Shown here: piece after piece, positions 16,453 to 23,126 of the stretch | How the letters are laid out: every line of letters begins with the position of its first letter | Position numbering within the stretch: position 1 is the first letter of the stretch | Source: CAZOLI01 sp964580675 | Lineage (GTDB): Bacteria > Planctomycetota > MHYJ01 > CAYXQY01 | DNA: 26,324 nucleotides | Direction: 5' to 3' | Assembly: GCA_964580675.1 (NCBI GenBank) | Contig: CAZOLI010000034.1 | Location: forward strand, 1 to 26,324 | Notes under the pieces: model-generated | What the model was told of the DNA's origin: nothing | Databases searched by the model: none | Seen by the model: the letters and a program-made list of their open reading frames with translations, nothing else | Program-made: the position numbers and the translations under genes

Positions 16453-16935
16453 ATGAGCGAGAAGAACAAGTCCGACTACGTATCACGAATTGAAATTAAA
16501 CGAGAGGGTGGTCCCGATAGACTGGCACTCATGCCCGTCGGGGATTCGCCGGTGGAATTTGGGATGCACGGGGCCATCGCAGAGCATTACGATATGGATC
16601 CGGACGCATACGATTCCCGGAATACCACTTTGGATTACCTCGTGGCAGCCGCGGGTGGTTGACTGGCGGGCACGTTCGCCGGCGCGCTGGAGGCGCGCGA
16701 CATCGCCAGTGACGAATTTGACCTTACGGCCGACGTGGAGGGCCATGTAAGCAAAAACGAAAACGGGGTCCTCGTCGTACAATCCATCCACGTCACGTAC
16801 AACCTGGAAACCGACGAAAATCACCGGGAAACTGCGGAACGGTTGAACGACGCCCACGTCGCACATTGTCCAGTTGCCCAGTCTATTTTGCCCTGTATTG
16901 ACGTGGAGACAAAGGTCAACTTTATCGGATCCTGA
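16453..16935 (+). CDS. OsmC-like peroxiredoxin-fold selenoprotein (Sec at UGA 16660-16662)
   Basis: A 160-residue OsmC/Ohr-like protein if the in-frame TGA at 16660-16662 is read as selenocysteine (residue 70). The reading frame is continuous on both sides: TTLDYLVAAAGG before it, LAGTFAGALEARDIA after it, exactly the OsmC helix in which the peroxidatic Cys normally follows AAGG. The second conserved Cys is present as C139 in AHVAHCPVAQSILPCIDVE. The ATG at 16453 is preferred (weak GGAAG 8 nt upstream); an in-frame start at 16408 adds 15 residues. OsmC/Ohr proteins reduce organic hydroperoxides with thiol partners. Sec-containing OsmC-like proteins are known from marine metagenome selenoproteomes. 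A SECIS-like hairpin begins at the UGA. The normal stop is TGA at 16933-16935. It lies in an operon with the lipoprotein protease and ends 16 nt before the MITE. Confidence 0.88.
16662..16710 (+). promoter_or_regulatory. Bacterial SECIS element for the OsmC-like selenoprotein
   Basis: A stem-loop starts at the last base of the UGA. The lower stem is 7 bp: ACTGGCG (16662-16668) with CGCCAGT (16704-16710). After an internal loop the upper stem is 6 bp: GCGCGC (16682-16687) with GCGCGC (16693-16698). The apical loop is TGGAG, with G at its second position. The loop begins 25 nt after the UGA. The commonly used bacterial SECIS model asks for a 16-37 nt distance, an upper stem of 4-16 bp, a loop of 3-14 nt and a G in the first two loop bases; all are met. 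The hairpin lies within the coding sequence. Confidence 0.8.
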
Positions 16936-16951
16936 CATTCCGGGGTCTAGT

Positions 16952-17235
16952 TAGACCCCATCTAAAAAGTGATATGAACCTCAGCGTCCCGTATTTTGAT
17001 CCAGATCAAGGATTTTCGACGAAAAAAATGCCTTCTGAATGTGTATTTTTGAGGAGAAGTGACGTAGAGCTGGCCAAAATACGGGACGTCTCTTTCGAGA
17101 TGAGGCAGCACCGGGCAATCTGCTTTGTCATTTCGGCTCGAAAACCCGCTTTTTGGGGTTTTCTTCACCGAAATTCCGTGCACCTGACCCGGTGGTGTTC
17201 TCACTGAGGCCATACCACTTTTCAGATGGGGTCTA
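16952..17235. mobile_element. MITE-like non-autonomous element, 284 bp
   Basis: Terminal inverted repeats of about 33 bp bound the element. The left end (16952-16984) starts TAGACCCCATCTAAAAAGTG; the right end (17204-17235), read in reverse complement, starts TAGACCCCATCTGAAAAGTG, and both continue through TATG to CTCAG. The first 12 bp are identical, and there are a few mismatches and one indel further in. A second, internal 14-bp perfect inverted repeat (CGTCCCGTATTTTG at 16985-16998 with its complement at 17075-17088) and a short hairpin near 17138-17158 give a folded interior. GT flanks both ends (16950-16951 and 17236-17237), perhaps a 2-bp target duplication. No convincing transposase ORF is inside. 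It sits between the convergent OsmC-like and metallophosphoesterase genes. The IS family cannot be named from sequence alone. Confidence 0.72.
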
Positions 17236-17236
17236 G

Positions 17237-18055
17237 TTAACTCCGGGTATCCTCACGCCGGCTCTTCTCTTCCTCCGGAACCCGGGAGAGGCCGTATGTC
17301 CAGAAACCGGTTCGAAGCGGTTTCCGATATAATTCCTCCATCCCTTCCTCCGCAAGGGCTCTCGTCCAGCTTCTGTGATCATACGAAACCCGCTGGAGGT
17401 TCAGGTTTAATCGATTTCTGTTCTGTACGGTGGCAGTCAGGTAGTGAACGGCCGGGTCCCCGTCGTGATCCGGCTTGCCCGCTGCGCCACAATTGGCAAG
17501 AAACGATCCGTCCTGCGCCCGGTACACCCAGGGGAAACCTGTATGTGCGCAGAACAAACCAATTGCTCCGTGTTCCGAAAGCCACTTCTTCCAGGGTTTT
17601 TCATCTAATGTGGACCGGAAGAGAAATTCATTTATCCGCCTTGGACTGCCGTGACACAGCAGGACCCGTCCCGCCGCCGTCTCGAGATAGGCCATTTCCG
17701 GCCAGCTCGAAATCCAGACACGATTCACCTCTCCGAGGCTTTCAAGAGCGTACCGAAACGCCCGGTTGCTTTTTTCCTGATCGTTCTGATCATCCCATCC
17801 ACACCCACAATCGACTGCGTCCTGAACCGCCTGCTGTTCCAGGTTGCCGGCAATCACATTGTCGAATGATTCCCGAACCCGGTTCAGGATCTCGTCACTG
17901 TGACCGCAGCAACCAATGGCGTCGCCGAGAAACAGGAATTTTTCACAATCCCGGGACCGGGCGTCCGCCAGGCAGGCATTCAGCGCCGGGACGTTGCCGT
18001 ACGCACAGCCCATAATCGCGAATCGGTTTTCCGATTTTGCATCAATGGTAAACAT
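17237..18055 (-). CDS. Metallophosphoesterase-fold protein with degraded metal site
   Basis: A 272-residue protein with the layout of the YfcE/calcineurin-like phosphoesterases found in arsenosugar-type clusters: FAIMGCAYGNVPALNACL at about 12-29, KFLFLGDAIGCCGHSDEIL at 39-57, DNVIAGNLEQQA at 65-76, VLLCHGSPRRINEF and FCAHTGFPW. Active members have SDIHGN, GD, GNHD, HGSP and GHTH. Here DxH is replaced by CAY, GNHD by GNLE and GHTH by AHTG, while the GD aspartate, the GN asparagine and the HGSP histidine remain. It may bind metal differently or be non-catalytic. The ATG at 18055 is preferred over the TTG at 18064. It is the last gene of an operon with the TVP38 and MerA-like genes (27-nt gap). 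The stop codon lies within 2 nt of the MITE edge. Confidence 0.75.
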   Translation of the reverse strand: MFTIDAKSENRFAIMGCAYGNVPALNACLADARSRDCEKFLFLGDAIGCCGHSDEILNRVRESFDNVIAGNLEQQAVQDAVDCGCGWDDQNDQEKSNRAFRYALESLGEVNRVWISSWPEMAYLETAAGRVLLCHGSPRRINEFLFRSTLDEKPWKKWLSEHGAIGLFCAHTGFPWVYRAQDGSFLANCGAAGKPDHDGDPAVHYLTATVQNRNRLNLNLQRVSYDHRSWTRALAEEGMEELYRKPLRTGFWTYGLSRVPEEEKSRREDTRS

Positions 18056-18082
18056 CGATTGCAAAAAATCTTATTCGATTCT

Positions 18083-18853
18083 TCAGGAATCCTCCACCTC
18101 CAGTTCCTCCGGTGCCTTTTTCTTTAGAAATTTCGGAATGAGGGACACCAGAATTAAGACCCCGAGGGCAATAGATATAATAAGCAGGGTCTTTTTCACG
18201 CCTTTGCCCCCCGCTGCCGCGACTTTCGCGGCATAACCGGCATACACATAAGCGAAGGTACCCGGCAGCATGGCAACCCAGGAAACCAGCGTGTAACGCC
18301 AGAACGAGATGCGGGTGAGCCCGTACATGTAATTCAGAAGGTTAAAGGGAAATATGGGTACGAGCCTCGTAAACGCAACGAACTGCCACCCGTTGTTCTT
18401 TATTCCCTCCTGAAGTCGATCCAGCCGGTCCCCCGCTTTTTCTTCGATCCATGATTTTCCGAGATACCGTGCCACGAGAAAAGCAAAGGCAGCGCCGGTT
18501 GTTGAACAGATTGAAACAATGATGGTTCCCCATATCGGTCCAAACAGTGCTCCCCCGGCCAGTGTCACGATGGAACCCGGGAGAAACGCGACGACAGCCA
18601 GTATATAAACTACCCCGTACACAAGTGGACCGGTTACGGGGTGGGCATCGATCCAGGGTTGAATGGTACCGTCAAAATACGTTTGGAACTTCGTTCGAAG
18701 ATCAAAATACACGAACAGAAAGACCAGAACCGAAATTATGAGGAATCCGCCGATCCATCGGGCATAGACCCAAAACCGGTTTGATTCCTCCGGTTCTTCC
18801 TGCTCTTTCTTCGGATTCTGTTCCGTTTCTTCTGTTCTGTCGGATCCTGTCAT
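18083..18853 (-). CDS. TVP38/TMEM64 (DedA-like, VTT domain) membrane protein
   Basis: A 256-residue inner-membrane protein of the VTT family. The ATG at 18853 starts an acidic cytoplasmic N-terminus rich in E and P (about 25 residues); an open frame back to 18964 would overlap the upstream gene. A first helix (YARWIGGFLIISVLVFLFVY) is followed by VTT-domain hallmarks: FLPGSIVTLAGGALFGPIWG, then GAAFAFLVARYLGKSWIEE, then FTRLVPIFPFNLLNYMYGLT and FWRYTLVSWVAMLPGTFAYV. The C-terminal helix precedes a KKK tail. These proteins are linked to lipid scrambling or transport. They are recurrent partners of MerA-like oxidoreductases and of ArsS. Here it follows the oxidoreductase by 31 nt and precedes the metallophosphoesterase by 27 nt. 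Substrate unknown. Confidence 0.9.
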   Translation of the reverse strand: MTGSDRTEETEQNPKKEQEEPEESNRFWVYARWIGGFLIISVLVFLFVYFDLRTKFQTYFDGTIQPWIDAHPVTGPLVYGVVYILAVVAFLPGSIVTLAGGALFGPIWGTIIVSICSTTGAAFAFLVARYLGKSWIEEKAGDRLDRLQEGIKNNGWQFVAFTRLVPIFPFNLLNYMYGLTRISFWRYTLVSWVAMLPGTFAYVYAGYAAKVAAAGGKGVKKTLLIISIALGVLILVSLIPKFLKKKAPEELEVEDS

Positions 18854-18884
18854 GGCCCGTCTGAATTTCGTGAAACGAAAATCA

Positions 18885-20345
18885 TTATCTCGTCCACCTG
18901 AGATACGTCCGCCCGAATTTGCCAAGCAAGCCCTCAAAAACCAATTCACCAAGATATTGATCAACGCCTCTTTTCACGGATTGGGACAGTGTGGGATACA
19001 CGTGAATTGTCCCGGATATACCTGCCGGTCCAATCCCATTATTCATTGCAAGGGCATATTCGTGAATCAACTCCCCGGCCGAGGGGCCGCAGATGTGGGC
19101 TCCAACGATCTCCACCCCCAACCATTTCTTCCGGTACACCAGCTTGATCATTCCCCTGTTCTCTCCTTCGATCAGGGCCCGGTCCTGATCGTCGAATCGA
19201 AACCGATCCACCCGAACCCCGTCATTGCCGTATTCCTCCCGAGCTTCCTTCTCGGTCATACCCACCCGGGCCACCTGTGGCTCCGTGTATGTACACCAGG
19301 GAACAACGGAATAATCCGCTTTCCGACTGTAAAACGGAATCAGTCCAGACACGATGTTGCCCACGATAATGCCCGCCTGGTATTCCGCCACGTGGGTAAA
19401 CGGATACGTTCCCGTCACATCCCCTGCAGCATATATATGACTCCTGTTGGTCTGCATCTTCCGGTTCACCGGGATTCGATCCTTTTCGTACTCAACCCCG
19501 GCCGCATCAAGGTTCAGATTATGAATGTTCGGTTTCCGACCGGTCGCCATGAGCAGGGAAGCCGCCTGAAGTGTTTCTTCCGCTGACTCCGATTTGGCCT
19601 CCACGATAATTCGATCTCCATCTTTCCGAACTTCTTCAGCTCGGATGTTCGTAGAAATGGTTAATCCCTGTTCCTCCATCAGGTCTTGAGCAAGACAGGA
19701 GATTTCCCTGTCCTCCTTCGAGAGAATACAATCCATCGTTTCGAGAATGTGTACATCGGAACCCAGACGATCAAACGTCTGTCCGAGTTCCATACCAATG
19801 GGGCCCGCCCCGACCACAATCATGGAATCCGGAAGTTCATCCATCCGAAGAGCTGTTTCGTTGGTCAGGTAATCCACCTGATCAAGACCATCAATAGGAG
19901 GAACCATGGGAGATGAACCGGTCGAAATCAGGAACCGGTGACCCTCAATGTCCTCATCGTTGAGCCTGAAGTGTTGATCGTCGACGAATTTTCCTTCGCC
20001 AAACCGAACGTCCACACCCATGTTCCGAAACCGGTCCGGGTCGTCGTGTTTCTCGATGTGGTCGATCACCTCCCACATGCGATCCATCACGCTGGAAAAA
20101 TCAATGTCCGGATCCACGTTGGGAAGCCCGTATCGATCGGCGTTCCGCATCTCGTTCGCCAGACGGGCCGTGCGAATAAGGGTTTTCGAGGGAACACATC
20201 CATAATACAGACAATCGCCTCCCAGCTTTCCCTCTTCTTTTTCAATCAAACACACATTGGCATCCAGTTTTGCAAGGCCACTGGCGGTGACCAGACCGGC
20301 CACCCCTCCGCCAATAATGACCATATCATACGGTTGATCTGTCAT
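18885..20345 (-). CDS. MerA-like FAD-dependent pyridine nucleotide-disulfide oxidoreductase
   Basis: A 486-residue flavoprotein disulfide reductase. The FAD-binding loop IIGGGVAGLVTA lies at 10-21. The redox-active disulfide is C45/C50 in LGGDCLYYGCVPSKTL. The NAD(P)H-binding motif is VVGAGPIGMELGQTFDRLG. IYAAGDVTG is the second FAD motif. HVYPTLSQ is the dimer-interface signature that carries the catalytic His. It resembles mercuric reductase but lacks both the N-terminal heavy-metal domain and the C-terminal vicinal cysteine pair (it ends YLRWTR), so mercury reduction should not be assumed. ATG at 20345 has AAGGA 12-13 nt upstream. First gene of an operon with the TVP38 protein and the metallophosphoesterase. 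In ArsS neighbourhoods it is annotated as mercuric reductase; its real substrate is unknown. Confidence 0.92.
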   Translation of the reverse strand: MTDQPYDMVIIGGGVAGLVTASGLAKLDANVCLIEKEEGKLGGDCLYYGCVPSKTLIRTARLANEMRNADRYGLPNVDPDIDFSSVMDRMWEVIDHIEKHDDPDRFRNMGVDVRFGEGKFVDDQHFRLNDEDIEGHRFLISTGSSPMVPPIDGLDQVDYLTNETALRMDELPDSMIVVGAGPIGMELGQTFDRLGSDVHILETMDCILSKEDREISCLAQDLMEEQGLTISTNIRAEEVRKDGDRIIVEAKSESAEETLQAASLLMATGRKPNIHNLNLDAAGVEYEKDRIPVNRKMQTNRSHIYAAGDVTGTYPFTHVAEYQAGIIVGNIVSGLIPFYSRKADYSVVPWCTYTEPQVARVGMTEKEAREEYGNDGVRVDRFRFDDQDRALIEGENRGMIKLVYRKKWLGVEIVGAHICGPSAGELIHEYALAMNNGIGPAGISGTIHVYPTLSQSVKRGVDQYLGELVFEGLLGKFGRTYLRWTR

Positions 20346-20673
20346 GATCTTATGCGTTCCTTTTGGTGAATCAACAAAACGTCGAAAGGAAGCTCATACT
20401 TCATCAGAACATCACTGGAGAACATCGTTACCGTACTGCGCGCATATTCGTGAGTTCCTGTACTGGATTATAAAAACAAAAATTGAACCAGATCCCATCT
20501 CTCAATAACGAAAATATAGATCATTTTATTTCTCCCTTCCCAAACAAAACGATTCATCACCTTTCGTCTATTTTTAGAAATAAACACGGAGGAAAAATCG
20601 TTAACATACTTGTGATAGGAAATAAGATATTGCAGACCAGAATCAATCTGTAAATTGCCCCGGGAGAAACAAT
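20346..20673. other. Divergent intergenic region between the MerA-like operon and the DUF547 operon
   Basis: This stretch is AT-rich, particularly 20465-20640, and separates two divergent operons. A promoter-like sequence facing the DUF547 gene is given separately. GGGAG at 20662-20666 is the SD of the DUF547 gene. I see no convincing operator, RNA gene or ORF. Confidence 0.6.
20601..20628 (+). promoter_or_regulatory. Candidate sigma70-type promoter for the DUF547 operon
   Basis: TTAACA (20601-20606), a 16-nt spacer and TAAGAT (20623-20628) match 5/6 and 4/6 of consensus. The predicted start near 20635 gives a leader of about 40 nt before the ATG at 20674. Spacing is 1 nt short of optimal and there is no independent support. 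Confidence 0.35.
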
Positions 20674-21582
20674 ATGACCAATTTAAAAACGTGGACGGGA
20701 ATTATACTTATTATTGGAGCCGGCCTAACCCTCCTTGGATTTTTATCAACGTGCAACAAACGAATGGTTTCCTACCAGGACAAAGAGGTAACCAAAATAC
20801 AGCACAAAACGTTTGACGAACTGCTCGGAAAATACGTCAACGACGCCGGAAACGTGAACTACGAGGCGTGGAAACAATCAGAAGAGGACATGGATGCGCT
20901 GAATAATTACCTCTCCAAAATGACGAGTGTTACGCCCGATACACACCCGGACCTTTTTTCGTCGGACGAGGACAGAATGGCGTACTGGATCAATCTTTAC
21001 AATGCCCTCGTTATCGACACTGTCCTTGATCATTATCCCCTCGACAGCGTTCGTGACATTGAAATTTCGCTGGCCTCCAGGGTGGTTGAGGGACTTGGAT
21101 TTTTCTCCGATTACCAGTTTAAGGTGGGCAGTAAAAAGAGGAGTCTGAACGACATCGAACACGGCATACTAAGAGAACGGTATAAAGACCCGCGAATTCA
21201 CTTCGTCGTGAACTGTGCATCCACATCGTGTCCCCCCCTCATCCCGGAAGCATACACCGGTGAAAAACTTTTCCAGAAGATGGAGAAACAAACCAGGAAA
21301 TTCCTGAATGACCCGGACCAGTACCGGATCAATGAGGACCAGAAAAACATCTACCTCTCCAGAATCCTGGACTGGTACAGGGAAGATTTTACCTCCTACC
21401 TGAAAAACGAAAAGGAGATCGAATCACCGGATGTCCTTGACTACGTGCTGTTGTATGCGGAAGAATCAATCCAAAAAAAGGTCAAAAAAGCCCGGGACGA
21501 GAATTACACCATTAAATTCCTGGATTACGACTGGTCCCTGAATGACGTCGAAGACAGATCATCAAACGAAAAGAAGAAATAA
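20674..21582 (+). CDS. DUF547 domain protein, membrane-anchored
   Basis: A 302-residue protein with an N-terminal hydrophobic segment (WTGIILIIGAGLTLLGFLSTC); the cysteine could be a non-canonical lipobox. The DUF547 domain occupies most of the rest: FDELLGKYVNDAGNVNYEAW, then MAYWINLYNALVIDTVLDHY, LNDIEHGILR, and VNCASTSCPPLIPEAYTGEKL, all typical of the family. The two Cys of the VNCASTSCPPL block are conserved, and a papain-like fold has been suggested for the family. The C-terminus is basic (NEKKK). A GGGAG SD sits 7 nt before the ATG. DUF547 proteins recur beside ArsS and MerA-like genes. It is the first gene of an operon; the next gene's start overlaps its 3' end by 41 nt. Confidence 0.9.
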   Translation: MTNLKTWTGIILIIGAGLTLLGFLSTCNKRMVSYQDKEVTKIQHKTFDELLGKYVNDAGNVNYEAWKQSEEDMDALNNYLSKMTSVTPDTHPDLFSSDEDRMAYWINLYNALVIDTVLDHYPLDSVRDIEISLASRVVEGLGFFSDYQFKVGSKKRSLNDIEHGILRERYKDPRIHFVVNCASTSCPPLIPEAYTGEKLFQKMEKQTRKFLNDPDQYRINEDQKNIYLSRILDWYREDFTSYLKNEKEIESPDVLDYVLLYAEESIQKKVKKARDENYTIKFLDYDWSLNDVEDRSSNEKKK

Positions 21583-23116
21583 CAAAGAAGACCAAGCACC
21601 GGCACAACCCCTGTCCTTTTACACCGCAGGAGTGGGGTTTATGCTCTGCTCTGCTTTGATCCTCCCTCTTGCCCTCGCCAACCCGGGCCGCGAATCCGCT
21701 GGAATTTGTTACGTCGCTTCGTTTGCCGGTCTCCAGTTCTGTACCGGTGTGCTGTTCCTCTACCTGACCTATCGACTGTATTACCTGAAGATGACGCAGA
21801 CCTTGCTTCTCGTCATTCTAATTGCCGGGGCCCTCTGCCGGGTGTTCTTCTTTTTCTCCCCTCCCATCTTTGAGGACGACTACCACCGGTACCTGTGGGA
21901 TGGGGCGGTTGTGGCCAGTGGTACGAACCCGTACCGGTTTTCCCCGGAGGAGGTTCAGAACCGTAGGAGACCGGACGGTCTTCCCGACGATCTACGAGCA
22001 CTAAAAACGCAGGCCACGGATGTCCTTCCTCACATCAACTCGCAGGATCTGCGAACCATATATCCTCCGGTCACCCAGGTGTTGTTTGCTGGTGCCCACT
22101 TTCTTCTGCCCTGGAGCCCCTTTGGACTTCGCGTCCTTTATTTGCTTTTTGACCTATCCGCGTTATTTCTGCTCGTCCTTCTTCTTCGGACCCTTGATCT
22201 TCCCCGTTATGTCCTCTGGCTATACTGGGGCAACCCCCTGATTTTCTTCGAGGTATACAATTCGTTACACATGGAAATTTTTCTACTTCCGATTCTATTT
22301 CTATTTCTTTATTCATTGTACAGAAATTCAATATGGGGAGCATCTGGTTCTCTTGCCCTCGCGGTGGGCCTCAAAATCTGGCCGGTCCTTCTTTTACCTT
22401 TCGTAATCTATCATTTCTGGCCCTCGTGGCGATCCCTCATCGGACCTGTTTTCCTCTTTATCGCCCTCACAGCGCTTCTGTTTGTGCCGATGTTCAACGT
22501 ATCCTGGTCGAAGGACGCCGGCTGGATCGCCTACAGCCATGTCTGGCGGAACAACGCGGGCGCGTTCTCGGTAATTTTCACCGGTACCCAGGTCATAACC
22601 CGAAACTCAGAAGGCCATAAATCCATTCGGTTCCTTCCCGGAAACGAAGCCCCGAACGATTCGATCTCGTGGTTGGAGGTGTTTCGGTATAATGAAGTGG
22701 ATCCCCGCATCCTGTCCCGGGGGATTGTCGTTGTTCTTATGATCGTCGTGACCATTTTTCTCCTGGGAAGACCCATCCGTGGCAGTCCGGACACAGCAAT
22801 GAAAATGGGGTGGACCACGTTCTGGCTATTTTTGCTCATCCCAACCCCGTTTCCCTGGTACGCCCTATGGGTCCTTCCTTTCTTCAGCCTTCGGCCGGTC
22901 CGGGCGTATCTGGTGGTAATACCCCTTCTTTCCATATACGAACTACAGTATTATTTTATGAACACCGGAAGCCGGTCGTTGTTCGAGGAAACAGTTGTGT
23001 GGGCGGAGTGGATTCCGGTGTTCCTGGTCCTGTTACTGGTCTACTGGAGAAAAAAAACCACCGTTAATTCGGCGAAGAGGTCAGGACCGCCCAATAAAGA
23101 ATCACCCGTTTATTGA
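21542..23116 (+). CDS. GT-C-type polytopic glycosyltransferase (DUF2029/GT87-like)
   Basis: A 524-residue integral membrane protein with about 11-12 hydrophobic segments. After a basic N-terminus the first helix is FMLCSALILPLALA. The loop DDYHRYLWDGAVVASGTNPY, about residue 118, carries the acidic residues expected at the active site of GT-C enzymes (EDD, then D) and resembles polyprenol-phosphate-dependent mannosyltransferases. WGNPLIFFEVYNSLHMEIFLLP and GLKIWPVLLLPF are further family-like blocks. It would use a lipid-linked sugar on the periplasmic face. The ATG at 21542 overlaps the DUF547 gene and lacks an SD, so translational coupling is likely. The GT2 gene follows after 10 nt and could make the lipid-linked donor; that pairing is inference. 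Confidence 0.8.
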   Translation: MTSKTDHQTKRRNNKEDQAPAQPLSFYTAGVGFMLCSALILPLALANPGRESAGICYVASFAGLQFCTGVLFLYLTYRLYYLKMTQTLLLVILIAGALCRVFFFFSPPIFEDDYHRYLWDGAVVASGTNPYRFSPEEVQNRRRPDGLPDDLRALKTQATDVLPHINSQDLRTIYPPVTQVLFAGAHFLLPWSPFGLRVLYLLFDLSALFLLVLLLRTLDLPRYVLWLYWGNPLIFFEVYNSLHMEIFLLPILFLFLYSLYRNSIWGASGSLALAVGLKIWPVLLLPFVIYHFWPSWRSLIGPVFLFIALTALLFVPMFNVSWSKDAGWIAYSHVWRNNAGAFSVIFTGTQVITRNSEGHKSIRFLPGNEAPNDSISWLEVFRYNEVDPRILSRGIVVVLMIVVTIFLLGRPIRGSPDTAMKMGWTTFWLFLLIPTPFPWYALWVLPFFSLRPVRAYLVVIPLLSIYELQYYFMNTGSRSLFEETVVWAEWIPVFLVLLLVYWRKKTTVNSAKRSGPPNKESPVY

Positions 23117-23126
23117 TCACAGAAAA

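Noticed and set aside
16408..16935. Two separate small genes (16408-16662 and 16735-16935) or a nonsense pseudogene
   Set aside because: The frame is continuous, the only interruption is a TGA at the catalytic Cys column, and a SECIS-like hairpin follows; a Sec-containing single gene explains all of this.
16974..17207. 77-residue ORF inside the MITE as a transposase fragment
   Set aside because: It starts within the terminal repeat and shows no transposase motif; its composition looks like non-coding sequence.
17296..18015. 239-residue plus-strand ORF opposite the metallophosphoesterase gene
   Set aside because: It is rich in R, P, H and S in the manner of antisense frames of GC-rich genes and has no recognisable domain; the opposite strand encodes a clear protein family.
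18885..20345. True mercuric reductase (merA)
   Set aside because: No NmerA domain and no C-terminal vicinal Cys pair; no merR, merT or merP nearby.
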